Shown one piece after another: positions 28,663 to 36,597 of a stretch of 52,121 nucleotides of DNA. The position numbers and the translations under genes are program-made. The stretch is from the NCBI GenBank assembly GCA_021324545.1, contig JAJPIX010000022.1, positions 1 through 52,121 on the forward strand, given 5' to 3'. This stretch comes from Alphaproteobacteria bacterium (lineage in GTDB: Bacteria > Pseudomonadota > Alphaproteobacteria > Micropepsales > Micropepsaceae). Within the stretch, counting starts at the first letter, position 1. Each line of letters begins with the position of its first letter. The notes beneath the pieces are model-generated. The model searched no databases. It had not been told where the DNA came from and saw only the letters and a program-made list of their open reading frames with translations.

Positions 28663-30066
28663 ATGGCTGAGATGATCAAGACCAAACTCCTCATCGTCGG
28701 CGGCGGGCCGGGCGGCTATGTTGCCGGTATCCGCGCGGGCCAGCTCGGTATCGAGACCGTTCTGGTGGAGGGCGGCCGCTTGGGCGGCACCTGCCTCATC
28801 CGCGGCTGCATCCCATCGAAGGCGTTCATCCATGCCGCGGGCCAATTCGAGGACATGCGCAAGGCGGCAGGCCCGGGCCTGCACGGCATCGCGCTCAAAT
28901 CGCAACCGGAGCTGAACTTCGCCGAACTGGTGAAATGGAAGGAAGGCATCGTGGACCGCCTGAACAACGGCGTGACCGGGCTGCTCAAGCGCGCCAGGGT
29001 GCGCGTGATTTCCGGATGGGCGAAATTCTCCGATGCGAAAACCTGCACGGTTGCGGGAAAAGATGGCGACATCACCGTTACGGCCGAGCATGTAATCCTG
29101 GCCAATGGTTCCAAGTCGGTTGAGCTGCCGTTCCTGAAATTCGGCGGCAATGTGATTTCTTCGACCGAAGCGCTGATGCTGCCGGAATTGCCGAAAAAGC
29201 TGGTTGTGGTGGGCGCGGGATATATCGGGCTCGAAATGGGCATTGCCTTCCGCAAATTCGGCAGCGAGGTCACGGTGGTGGAAGCGCTCGACCGCATCCT
29301 GCCGCTTTACGATGCGCAGCTCACCGCACCCGTCGGCCGCTGGCTCAAGGAACACGACGTCACCGTCATGCTCGGCGCGAAAGCAAAAGGCCTGGCCTCG
29401 AACGGCGGTCTCACGGTCGAAGACAGGGACGGCAAGACCACCGACATTCCCGCCGACAAAATTCTCGTCACCGTCGGCCGCAAGCCGAATACGGAAGGCT
29501 GGGGTCTGGAAAACATGGGCGTGGACATGGCCGGCCGCTTCGTGAAGGTGGACGACCAGTGCCGCACCTCCATGCGCGATGTGTGGGCCATCGGCGACCT
29601 CGTGGGCGAACCGATGCTGGAGCACAAGGCGGCCACACAGGGAGAAATGGTGGCGGAAATCATTGCCGGCCACAAACGCCGCTTCGATCCGGCGTCCATT
29701 CCGGCCGTCTGCTTCACCGAGCCGGAAATCGTCAGCGCCGGATTGCTGCCAACCGATGAAGCCGCCAAGGCACAGGAGATCGTGCAGTCCATCTTCCCCT
29801 TCGGGGCCAACGGGCGCGCGCTTTCCATGGATGCCGGCGACAATGGCGGATTCGTGCGCGTGATTGCGCGCAAGTCCGATCACCGCATCCTGGGCATCCA
29901 GGCCGTTGGCGCGCATGTGGCAGAGCTGTCGGGGGAATTCTCGCTGGCGCTCGAAATGGGCGCGACGCTGGAAGACATCGCGGGCACCATCCATGTGCAT
30001 CCCACGCTCAGCGAGGCGTTTCACGAATCGGCCCTGCGCGCATTGGGGCAGCCGATCCATATCTGA
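28663..30066 (+). CDS. lpdV: Dihydrolipoyl dehydrogenase (E3, LPD-Val type)
   Basis: FAD flavoprotein that reoxidises the lipoyl groups of the branched-chain complex, 467 aa. FAD motif LLIVGGGPGGYVAGIRAGQL; redox-active disulfide in GGTCLIRGCIPSKAFIHA (CX4C); NAD motif VVVGAGYIGLEMGIAFRKFG; and the C-terminal dimer-interface base in GTIHVHPTLSEAFHESAL. It resembles Pseudomonas LpdV more than the pyruvate/oxoglutarate enzyme. The start was chosen by family alignment. It is separated from bkdB by 186 bases holding a palindromic element, so it may rely on read-through or its own promoter. It converges on the histidine kinase gene. Confidence 0.95.
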   Translation: MAEMIKTKLLIVGGGPGGYVAGIRAGQLGIETVLVEGGRLGGTCLIRGCIPSKAFIHAAGQFEDMRKAAGPGLHGIALKSQPELNFAELVKWKEGIVDRLNNGVTGLLKRARVRVISGWAKFSDAKTCTVAGKDGDITVTAEHVILANGSKSVELPFLKFGGNVISSTEALMLPELPKKLVVVGAGYIGLEMGIAFRKFGSEVTVVEALDRILPLYDAQLTAPVGRWLKEHDVTVMLGAKAKGLASNGGLTVEDRDGKTTDIPADKILVTVGRKPNTEGWGLENMGVDMAGRFVKVDDQCRTSMRDVWAIGDLVGEPMLEHKAATQGEMVAEIIAGHKRRFDPASIPAVCFTEPEIVSAGLLPTDEAAKAQEIVQSIFPFGANGRALSMDAGDNGGFVRVIARKSDHRILGIQAVGAHVAELSGEFSLALEMGATLEDIAGTIHVHPTLSEAFHESALRALGQPIHI

Positions 30067-30072
30067 CGCGGG

Positions 30073-31509
30073 CTAACCTGAAGCGACGGCCGTCCACGAA
30101 ATGCGGCAATAGAATCCGGCCGGGCGATATTCGATCTGCACCTTGCCGTCCTTTTCGCGCGCCGGCACGAAACGGATGAGCCGCAGGCCAAAGCCTTCCC
30201 GGTCGGGCGGGGCAACCGGCGGTCCGTCCTGCTCGCGCCATTCGAAGGCGATGTCTTCGTCGCCGGCGCGCGGGGTGCGCGACCATTCGACGAAAATCTT
30301 GCCGTCCTTGGAGGCAAGCGCGCCGTATTTGAGGGCGTTGGTCGCCATCTCGTGTATGCCCAGCGCAAGGGACCCCGCGGTCTGTTCGGAAAGCATAAGT
30401 CTCGGGCCCGAAATCCTGATCCGCGCCGAATTCTCTTCCAGGAACGGCGCAAGCGCGTTGCGGACAACGGCGCCCGTTTCCAGCTCCTTCCATTCCGCGG
30501 CCACGATCTGGTCGCCCACGCCGCCCAGGGCGCGCAGGCGTCCCAGAAATTTCTTCAGATAGGCATCGACGGCGGGATCGTTGCGCGGGTTCGACCAGGT
30601 GGCCAGCGAGTCGATGACCGTGATGAGATTCTTCAGCCGATGGCGCTGCTCGCCCAGCATCATCTCCTGCCGCTCGCGCGCCATCCGGCGTTCGTGAACG
30701 TCGGAAAGGGCGCTCATCCATCCGGTGAGCTCGGCGCGCGCGTTCGTCAGCGGCACGGCGCGCATGTGGAACCAGCGCCAGTTGTTGTCATCTTTGCTCC
30801 AGATCCGCAGATCGGCCTGATGCGCGCGCGGCGGCCTTTCGCCTTTCAGGATTGCCTGATCGTCGCTGTGCACGGCCTTCAGCCAGCCAAGGCTGCCATA
30901 TTCCGGCCAGACCATGCCGGTCACCTCGCTCCATCCGTGTTGCGGCGTCGAAACATGGCCCGATGGCGATGTCAGAAACACGATGCCCGAAGTCGCTCCC
31001 AGCAACTCGCGATAGCGCGCTTCGCTGGCCTGCGCGCGGGCCAGCGCCGTGCGCAATGCTTCGGTGACTGCAACAAGGCAGAGGCCAACCCCCGCCATGG
31101 CCGCCAGCGAAATCCACTGGGCGGCGGTGGGCGCGGCGAAATCGAACGCCGCCGGCACGAACATGAACCACGAAAGAGCCAGCGCGAACAAAAGCGCCAG
31201 CGCGCCGAACTGCCATCCGCAGAGCAGCGCCACAGCGAGGATGGCGGGGTAGTAGAAGGCAAACGGCACGCCTGGCACCAGCGCGCCGAAGGCGGCGCGC
31301 AACGCGGTTGCCGTCGCCAGCGCCAGCACCAGAACCGAAACGCGGAATGCAAACACGCCGGGCGTCGGCGGCGCCTCTTTTGTTATCAGCAGCGGCCAGA
31401 TGGAAGGATTCGACGGAGCGGTCTGTACGGTTTCGCCAGCTTGGCCGGTTGTCGGCATGAATTCCGCGCTGTTTTCGTCCCGCAACGGACCGGCGTCCAA
31501 CTTCGCCAT
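30073..31509 (-). CDS. HWE-type sensor histidine kinase with membrane and PAS domains
   Basis: About 478 aa. Four hydrophobic helices near residues 40-145 resemble a DUF4118 membrane module (FYYPAILAVALLCGW; GALALLFALALSWFMFVPA). A PAS fold follows (YRELLGATSGIVFLTSPSG...), then the HWE kinase core: GEQRHRLKNLITVIDSLA with the phospho-His, HEMATNALKYGAL for the ATP site, and the WxE signature in FEWREQDG. Kinases of this class commonly feed PhyR in the general stress response, and this gene lies next to that locus. The start is uncertain: candidates are at 31566, 31509 and 31458, none with a strong ribosome site. Confidence 0.85.
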   Translation of the reverse strand: MAKLDAGPLRDENSAEFMPTTGQAGETVQTAPSNPSIWPLLITKEAPPTPGVFAFRVSVLVLALATATALRAAFGALVPGVPFAFYYPAILAVALLCGWQFGALALLFALALSWFMFVPAAFDFAAPTAAQWISLAAMAGVGLCLVAVTEALRTALARAQASEARYRELLGATSGIVFLTSPSGHVSTPQHGWSEVTGMVWPEYGSLGWLKAVHSDDQAILKGERPPRAHQADLRIWSKDDNNWRWFHMRAVPLTNARAELTGWMSALSDVHERRMARERQEMMLGEQRHRLKNLITVIDSLATWSNPRNDPAVDAYLKKFLGRLRALGGVGDQIVAAEWKELETGAVVRNALAPFLEENSARIRISGPRLMLSEQTAGSLALGIHEMATNALKYGALASKDGKIFVEWSRTPRAGDEDIAFEWREQDGPPVAPPDREGFGLRLIRFVPAREKDGKVQIEYRPAGFYCRISWTAVASG

Positions 31510-31673
31510 TGCGCAGGATCGGTTTGGTTCAACGACGCCGGCCCGCCCCATTCCCGGGCTTTGCAAAGGCTATTGAAGGCTCTAGGGGCGTGCAACCGGC
31601 TGAAGCCCGGAATTGGCGTTTTGCGTGCAAACCGCTCCCGGCATGTTCAACAAAAGATAACCATGGCGCTGTC

Positions 31674-32063
31674 TCAGCGGGCCATCGCGTTCGGGGTGCG
31701 GCGCACGAGGTCCCCGACAGCCGCTGCGAGCTCGCCGGCCGAAAATGGCTTTTCCAGGATCGGCCGGTCGCGAAAGCGCCGGGGAATGTCTCTCCGGCCG
31801 CAACCGGTCGCGAAAAGGAAGGGAATGTGCCGGGCAGCCAGAATGTCGGCAACGGGAAACACGAATTCTCCGGCGCCGAGATTCACGTCGAGCACGGCGA
31901 AATTGATCGTCTCGAACATCGCCGCCTTCCTGGCGTCCGCGAGCCGGGTCACCAGCTTTGCCCGCACATAGCCCAAGTCGGTCAGCATGTCCTCGGTCAG
32001 CATGCCCACCAGCGGCTCATCGTCCACCAGCAGGATTTCCGGAATGCCCGCTGCTCTTTTCAT
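31674..32063 (-). CDS. Single-domain response regulator, FATGUY type
   Basis: A 129-aa stand-alone receiver. Acidic pocket DD at residues 14-15, phospho-acceptor Asp59 in VLDVNLGAG, Thr86 in FLFATGCGRRDIP and Lys105 in ILEKPF. The FATG(x)G signature places it with the FATGUY single-domain regulators (SdrG/MrrA class) that relay phosphate among HWE/HisKA_2 kinases in the general stress response of Sphingomonas and Caulobacter. An exact EcfG promoter is 44 bases upstream, giving feedback from the sigma factor it may help activate. It lies between two kinase genes. The start was chosen at the ATG just before the receiver fold; the frame is open further upstream without similarity. Confidence 0.88.
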   Translation of the reverse strand: MKRAAGIPEILLVDDEPLVGMLTEDMLTDLGYVRAKLVTRLADARKAAMFETINFAVLDVNLGAGEFVFPVADILAARHIPFLFATGCGRRDIPRRFRDRPILEKPFSAGELAAAVGDLVRRTPNAMAR

Positions 32064-32107
32064 GTCGGTCCGGACCGCGCGGCGGCTCCTTCCATCCTTC
32101 AGAACAA

Positions 32108-32132
32108 AACGGAGAAGCCATCGCCATGTTCC
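32108..32132 (-). promoter_or_regulatory. EcfG (GSR sigma) promoter for the response regulator
   Basis: GGAAC (32132-32128) and CGTT (32111-32108) on the reverse strand with a 16-nt spacer, 44 bases before the chosen start of the single-domain response regulator and in the short gap after the upstream kinase gene. Confidence 0.78.
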
Positions 32133-32188
32133 CGCCGAAATTGCGGATTCGGGCAGGCACAATCGCTTCACAAATGCAATGTGCCGCA

Positions 32189-33946
32189 TCAGCCCGGCGG
32201 CAGCGGGTTGATTGAAAACTCAAGCTCCACGGTCGTGCCGCCTCCCTTGCTCGAACGGCGCCGGAACCTGCCGTCCACCTGATCGGCGAAAATCTTGATC
32301 AGCCGCGAGCCTACGCTCGGGGAAGAGGCTTCATCATATCCGATCCCGTCGTCGGCGATGGTTAGCTGCAGGTAACCCTGCTGCGTTTCGGCCAGCTCCA
32401 CGCGAATTGTCCCGGCACGTTCGGGATCGGGATAGGCATGTTTGAAGATGTTGGTCAGCACCTCCACGGTGAAGAGCGCAATCGGAACCGCCGCCTCGCC
32501 CGACACGCGCCGGTCCGCGATGTCAAGATCAAGTCTCAGGTTGTGGCGCTCGGCGCTCATGCCTTCGTGAACCTGCTCGGCCAGATCGCGCAAAAGGCGC
32601 TTGAGGCTCACCGAAGTCTGATCCTCGATCTCGTACAGGATGCGGTGCACAAGCGCCAGCGCGTTGATGCGGATTTGCGCCTGCTTGAGCGCATTTTGCG
32701 CGGTGGGATCGTAAAACTGCTGCGCCTGCAGGTTCAGAAGGCTGATGACGATCTGCAGGTTGTTCTTCACCCGATGGTGCACTTCGCGGATCAGCACGGT
32801 CTTTTGCGCTATGGCTTCCCGCAAATTCTTGTCGCGCTCCTGGATCGCCGCCGCCATGTCCGAAAGCGCGCCGCCCAGCGACTGGAATTCGCGCGGCGCA
32901 TTTTCCAGCATCGGCCGCACGGAATAATGGCCGCTCCGGTAGGCGGCCGAAACGCGGCGAAGATAGACGATCCAGCGCGTCACCTGCTGATCGGTGGTGA
33001 ACCAGATGGCCCCGCAGGCCAGAAGGATCATCAGGACCGGCAGAACGAAATCGGCGCTGACATTGATGTAGGTCGGCTGCAGGAGCGTGGCCTCCGGCAT
33101 GGCGAATCCGACAAAGGTTTCATTGCCCAGCAGGGTCGCCGTGGCATAGCTCCAGATTCGCCCGCCAACATTTGCGCTTTGCAGCTGTTCGGATTTTCCG
33201 GGCGCCGCGTGGGCAAAGATGGCCGCCGCGGTTTTGGGGAAATTGGCGGCAATGATCTGGCCGCGGCTGTCGAACACGGCCACAACCGCGCCCTGCGGCA
33301 GCTCCTTGGCCTTCAGCATGAAGTCCAGCCAGCGCGTGTCGATTCCGATCGACAGCGCGCCGGTGAAGCGCCCGTTTGCGTCGCGCAGGGGCAAAAGGCC
33401 CGTCAGCACGGGGCGGTTGGTGTTCCGGCTGATCAGCGCGCCGCTGACCACGAAATTCGTGGCGTTGCGGAACTTCTTCCAGTCCGCGACGGCGGGCAGG
33501 CGCTGCCCGGCCGTTCCGGGAACCGCCGCGCACAACGCAACGCCGTTCGCATCCAGCCGCGAAATGTTGGTGAAGAATGTCAGGCCGCGCAACGCATCTG
33601 ACAGGTCGTGATTGCATTCGGCCGTGGCGTCGCGAACGTCGCCGATGCTGGCCAGTGCGCGCAGAATCTGCTCCGCCGCCGCCAGCATGTTTTCTTCTTC
33701 CGTCGAAGCCGCGCGCGCGGTCTGCAGCAGATGCTGGTGAACTTCGGCGATGTCGTGCTCGGCCCAGCTTGTGCCCTGCAGGATGCTGACAACGACCACC
33801 GGCAAAAGCGCAATGACGACCGTAACAAGAAGGCGGAAACGGAGCGACCAGCCCCTATCCAGCGGGATCGCGCTTGCTTCGCTTTCGTCCGGCGGCCTGG
33901 GGAGAGTTTGGCGGGACGAGCCGGTCAAGTTGCGCCATGATCTCAT
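32189..33946 (-). CDS. phyK: HisKA_2 sensor histidine kinase of the GSR locus (PhyK-like)
   Basis: A 585-aa membrane kinase. TM1 is at about residues 37-58 (LLVTVVIALLPVVVVSIL), then comes a periplasmic dCache-like sensor region of about 240 residues, TM2 near FVLPVLMILLACGAIWF, a HAMP-like segment, and the kinase core: REVHHRVKNNLQIVISLL with the likely phospho-His391, EVLTNIFKHAY (N box) and IADDGIGYD (G box). Position directly after ecfG is typical of the kinase that phosphorylates PhyR; the symbol is assigned on that basis. The ATG at 33946 has AAGGAG 9 nt upstream, which makes the gene overlap the end of ecfG by 92 bases in another frame. Confidence 0.85.
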   Translation of the reverse strand: MRSWRNLTGSSRQTLPRPPDESEASAIPLDRGWSLRFRLLVTVVIALLPVVVVSILQGTSWAEHDIAEVHQHLLQTARAASTEEENMLAAAEQILRALASIGDVRDATAECNHDLSDALRGLTFFTNISRLDANGVALCAAVPGTAGQRLPAVADWKKFRNATNFVVSGALISRNTNRPVLTGLLPLRDANGRFTGALSIGIDTRWLDFMLKAKELPQGAVVAVFDSRGQIIAANFPKTAAAIFAHAAPGKSEQLQSANVGGRIWSYATATLLGNETFVGFAMPEATLLQPTYINVSADFVLPVLMILLACGAIWFTTDQQVTRWIVYLRRVSAAYRSGHYSVRPMLENAPREFQSLGGALSDMAAAIQERDKNLREAIAQKTVLIREVHHRVKNNLQIVISLLNLQAQQFYDPTAQNALKQAQIRINALALVHRILYEIEDQTSVSLKRLLRDLAEQVHEGMSAERHNLRLDLDIADRRVSGEAAVPIALFTVEVLTNIFKHAYPDPERAGTIRVELAETQQGYLQLTIADDGIGYDEASSPSVGSRLIKIFADQVDGRFRRRSSKGGGTTVELEFSINPLPPG

Positions 33947-34526
33947 GCGCCGCATCTCCTTGCGCCGAGCGCTCCATGCCGGGCAGGGGGGCAGAACCGT
34001 CCAACGCGGCCAGCAGCGACTTGCGGGCGCGCGCAACGCGGCTCTTCACGGTGCCTACGGCGCAATTGCAAATCGCCGCCGCCGCTTCATAGGAGAACCC
34101 GCCTGCGCCGACCAGAATGAGCGCTTCCCGCTGCTCGTCGGAGAGCGAACGCAGCGCCCGGGCGGTATCCGAAAGCTCGGCCGCCGCGGTCTGTTCGCTC
34201 GATGTCCCGGGAATCCGTTCTGCCGCATCCTGGTCCCAGGCGGCCTGCCGCCAGGCGCGCCGGCGGTCAGAATAGAACTGGTTGCGCAGGATCGTGAAGA
34301 GCCAGGCCTTCAGATTCGTGCCGGCTGCGAACATGCGCCGCGATTGCCAGGCCTTAACAAGCGTTTCCTGCGCCAGATCGTCGGCTGCGTCCGGATTTCC
34401 GCAGAGCGAACGCGCAAACGCGCGCAGGAATGGAATCAGCTCCAGCAGCCCCTGCTTGAACTGCGCATCGGGGTCGCTGGATCGCGGGGGACTGTGCGGC
34501 AGGGGATTGAGATCGCGCCCGGTCAC
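33855..34526 (-). CDS. ecfG: EcfG-family RNA polymerase sigma factor (general stress response)
   Basis: ECF sigma factor of 223 aa that directs the alphaproteobacterial general stress response. Region 2 is visible in PFLRAFARSLCGNPDAADDLAQETLVKAW with NLKAWLFTILRNQFYSDRRR, and region 4 in LRSLSDEQREALILVGAGGFSYEEA-like sequence followed by GTVKSRVARARKSL. A C-terminal extension of about 45 residues follows. The GTG start overlaps the nepR stop in a GTGA, so sigma and anti-sigma are translationally coupled. NepR holds it inactive until phosphorylated PhyR sequesters NepR. Its own promoter is of the EcfG type, giving positive autoregulation. Confidence 0.95.
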   Translation of the reverse strand: MTGRDLNPLPHSPPRSSDPDAQFKQGLLELIPFLRAFARSLCGNPDAADDLAQETLVKAWQSRRMFAAGTNLKAWLFTILRNQFYSDRRRAWRQAAWDQDAAERIPGTSSEQTAAAELSDTARALRSLSDEQREALILVGAGGFSYEAAAAICNCAVGTVKSRVARARKSLLAALDGSAPLPGMERSAQGDAAHEIMAQLDRLVPPNSPQAAGRKRSKRDPAG

Positions 34527-34750
34527 TTCTCGACTCCGGGGTCGCTCTCGTCGTCGATCTTGCGCAGAAGATCGAGAAACTCATCAGGCACAGGCTCGCG
34601 GGTGATTTCGTCATACATGCGCCGCAGTTCGCGGCCGATGGCGCGTTGCCTTGCCCGAATTGCGCGATTCTTCACCCTGTCCGGCCTCGTTTGCCTGATA
34701 GCGTCCTTTGCCACAACGTTTCCGCCCCGTGCTGATGCCGGCTGTCTCAT
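34523..34750 (-). CDS. nepR: Anti-sigma factor NepR
   Basis: A 75-aa anti-sigma factor that binds EcfG and is titrated by phosphorylated PhyR. The family core is clear: AIGRELRRMYDEITREPVP then DEFLDLLRKID. The N-terminal 35 residues are basic and probably disordered. The ATG at 34750 was chosen because GGTGAT precedes it and the distance to the core matches the family; the frame is open well upstream across the promoter region, which is not coding. It forms an operon with ecfG, with a 4-base overlap. Confidence 0.93.
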   Translation of the reverse strand: MRQPASARGGNVVAKDAIRQTRPDRVKNRAIRARQRAIGRELRRMYDEITREPVPDEFLDLLRKIDDESDPGVEK

Positions 34751-34825
34751 ATCACCAACACACTTGCTAGCAAGCGATCGCGCATGCCCCCTCGCGGATT
34801 CCGGCGCGAACCACACCGCCCCGAA

Positions 34826-34850
34826 AACGCCGGACCGCCGGGAAAGTTCC
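34826..34850 (-). promoter_or_regulatory. EcfG promoter for nepR-ecfG
   Basis: GGAAC (34850-34846) and CGTT (34829-34826) on the reverse strand with a 16-nt spacer, 75 bases before nepR. It is back to back with the phyR promoter, with only 9 bases between the two GGAAC elements. Confidence 0.85.
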
Positions 34851-34859
34851 CGTTCCGGA

Positions 34860-34884
34860 GGAACTTTTTTTTCTGGAAAACGTT
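34860..34884 (+). promoter_or_regulatory. EcfG promoter for phyR
   Basis: GGAAC (34860-34864) and CGTT (34881-34884) with a 16-nt T/A-rich spacer, 45 bases before the phyR start. With its divergent partner this makes all three core regulators members of their own regulon. Confidence 0.87.
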
Positions 34885-34929
34885 GGGATTTGGGCGTCCA
34901 ATTGTGCCGCAAGACGAAGGAGCTGGCCC

Positions 34930-35739
34930 ATGAGCATGACCCAGACATTGGCGCCGCACCTGCCCTATCTGCGCCGGTATGCGAGGCTTTTGAGCGGGTC
35001 CCAATCCAGCGGCGATGCTTACGTCAAGGCCTCGTTAACGGCATTGCTGAACGGCCAGCGGCTGGATACCGATCTGCCGCCGCGCGCGGCGCTCTACAAG
35101 CTCTTCCATGCGATCTGGAGCACCACGGGCGAGCACTATGACGACGTGGTGTCGTCGCTTGACGGCAAGAGTCGCGGCGATGCGAAGAAGAATCCCGAAG
35201 CGCGTCTTCGCGCGCTTGCCGCATCCAGCCGCGCGGCGTTGCTGCTCACGGCGGTGGAATCCTTCAGCGTGAACGAGGCCGCGACGATCCTGCAGATGAC
35301 GCCTGAGGAAGTCGAACGCGCGATGGCCGATGCGCAGCGCGCAATCGATGAGCAGCTGGCGTCGCGCGTGCTCATCATAGAAGACGAACCCATCATTGCG
35401 CTGGACCTCGAAAACCTTGTCACCGAGCTTGGCCACGAAGTGGTGGGCACCGCGGCCACGCGCGACGAAGCGGTGGCCAAGGCCCTGGCGGAAAGGCCCG
35501 GGCTCATCCTGGCCGACATCAACCTCGGGGACGGCGGATCGGGTATCGACGCCGTCAGCCGCATTCTCGACAGCTTCGACGTGCCGGTCATCTTCATCAC
35601 GGCCTATCCGGAAAAGCTGCTCACCGGCGAGCGGCCCGAGCCGACCTATCTCATCGCCAAGCCGTTCCTGCCGGAAACGGTCCAGGCCACGGTGGGCCAG
35701 GCGCTGTTCTTCCACCCCGTACGGCGCAAGGCGGCCTGA
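34930..35739 (+). CDS. phyR: PhyR, response regulator with sigma-like domain
   Basis: Anti-anti-sigma regulator of the general stress response, 269 aa. Residues 1 to about 135 are an ECF-sigma-like module (LAPHLPYLRRYARLLSGSQ; SFSVNEAATILQMTPEEVE) that mimics EcfG and captures NepR. Residues from about 138 form the receiver (VLIIEDEPIIALDLENLV), with the phosphorylated Asp196 in ILADINLGDGGSG, TAYPEKLL and LIAKPFLPE. AAGGAG sits 7 nt before the ATG. It is divergent from nepR-ecfG across two back-to-back EcfG promoters. Two small envelope genes follow on the same strand. Confidence 0.96.
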   Translation: MSMTQTLAPHLPYLRRYARLLSGSQSSGDAYVKASLTALLNGQRLDTDLPPRAALYKLFHAIWSTTGEHYDDVVSSLDGKSRGDAKKNPEARLRALAASSRAALLLTAVESFSVNEAATILQMTPEEVERAMADAQRAIDEQLASRVLIIEDEPIIALDLENLVTELGHEVVGTAATRDEAVAKALAERPGLILADINLGDGGSGIDAVSRILDSFDVPVIFITAYPEKLLTGERPEPTYLIAKPFLPETVQATVGQALFFHPVRRKAA

Positions 35740-35809
35740 CCGCGGCATTTTCTCTTTTGGCGCCAGAAGCGGCCTGTGTCTGCTATCATGGCGGGCAGTG
35801 GAGGGTTTT

Positions 35810-36133
35810 ATGAGCGATGTTCGATCCAATGGCGGACGGCGGACTGACCGGGATTTGCAGGCGCGGCTCGACGCGCTGCGCGCAGACCTGAGGGCGCTGC
35901 AGAACGACATGCGCGGCCTTGCCAACGGCGTCGGCGATGCCGCCAGCGATCGCGTGGCGGAGATGCTGCGCACGACCGAGGAAATGGCCAGTCAGGTGGC
36001 GGATGAGTTCGGGGACTGGACCAATGACAATCTTGCCAGTCTTCGCGGCGCCATCCGCGAGCAGCCGCTTCTGGCCTGCGGCCTGGCGATGAGCGCAGGC
36101 GCCATCCTGGGCGCCCTGCTTTTGCGGCGCTGA
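35810..36133 (+). CDS. DUF883/ElaB-like small membrane-anchored protein
   Basis: A 107-aa protein with a charged, coiled-coil-prone N-terminal part (LQARLDALRADLRALQNDMRG region) and a C-terminal membrane anchor (LACGLAMSAGAILGALLLRR). This is the plan of the DUF883/ElaB/YqjD family, stress-induced inner-membrane proteins some of which bind ribosomes. GGAGG lies 5 nt before the ATG, fixing the start at 35810. It follows phyR by 70 bases with no EcfG site of its own, so it may be read from the phyR promoter. The holin-like gene follows after 6 bases. Confidence 0.78.
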   Translation: MSDVRSNGGRRTDRDLQARLDALRADLRALQNDMRGLANGVGDAASDRVAEMLRTTEEMASQVADEFGDWTNDNLASLRGAIREQPLLACGLAMSAGAILGALLLRR

Positions 36134-36139
36134 CCTGTC

Positions 36140-36478
36140 GTGTTTGCGCGGACTGCGGCGGGCGTCGTCGCTCTTCTGATCCTTGGCGCGATTACGCTGG
36201 TGGGCGTCGCCTGCGCGGCGGCGGCCATTGACCTTGCGCTGGCTCCCGCTGTCGGCCCCGCATGGGCCGCGGCGATAGCGGCCTTCATCCTGCTCATCGT
36301 GCCCGTCACGCTATGGATCGTGCTGGCGATCAAGGGGGCCGGCCGCGCGCCGAAAGAGGGAGAAGAGGCCATCCTGCTGGCCTTCGCGTCCCTTGCCAAA
36401 AACAGTCCCTGGATGGCGCTCATCGGGGCGGCTTTGTATGGGGCGGCCGACGTGCTGATCCGGCGGCCAAAGCGCTAA
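36140..36478 (+). CDS. Small membrane protein, phage-holin-like/YqjE-like
   Basis: A 112-aa protein with two or three hydrophobic segments (TAAGVVALLILGAITLVGVAC; AAIAAFILLIVPVTLWIVLAI) and a basic C-terminus (ADVLIRRPKR). It starts with GTG 6 bases after the DUF883-like gene, a pairing like YqjD-YqjE in enterobacteria. The ribosome site is weak, so the start is less sure. Likely an envelope stress protein; no enzymatic motif is visible. Confidence 0.65.
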   Translation: MFARTAAGVVALLILGAITLVGVACAAAAIDLALAPAVGPAWAAAIAAFILLIVPVTLWIVLAIKGAGRAPKEGEEAILLAFASLAKNSPWMALIGAALYGAADVLIRRPKR

Positions 36479-36482
36479 GAGG

Positions 36483-36518
36483 CGAGATAATATCTGATTG
36501 ATATTGCTTGCGATTTTT
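36483..36518 (+). terminator. Possible intrinsic terminator after the holin-like gene
   Basis: An A/T-rich hairpin (AATATC, loop TGATT, GATATT, with flanking GCGAG/CTTGC partial pairing) is followed by GATTTTTG. The stem is weak, so this is only a plausible end of the phyR transcript. Confidence 0.4.
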
Positions 36519-36566
36519 GTCCGGCAACCGGTGCCGTCCGCACATGAAAAAATTGTAGAGCGGGGT

Positions 36567-36591
36567 GGAACCAACCTTAACCGGGCCCGTT
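36567..36591 (+). promoter_or_regulatory. EcfG (GSR sigma) promoter upstream of hpnM
   Basis: GGAAC (36567-36571) and CGTT (36588-36591) with a 16-nt spacer in the 327-base gap before hpnM. The likely transcript start is near 36598, over 200 bases before the hpnM start codon, so it drives either a long leader or a separate small RNA. Confidence 0.72.
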
Positions 36592-36597
36592 CTAACC

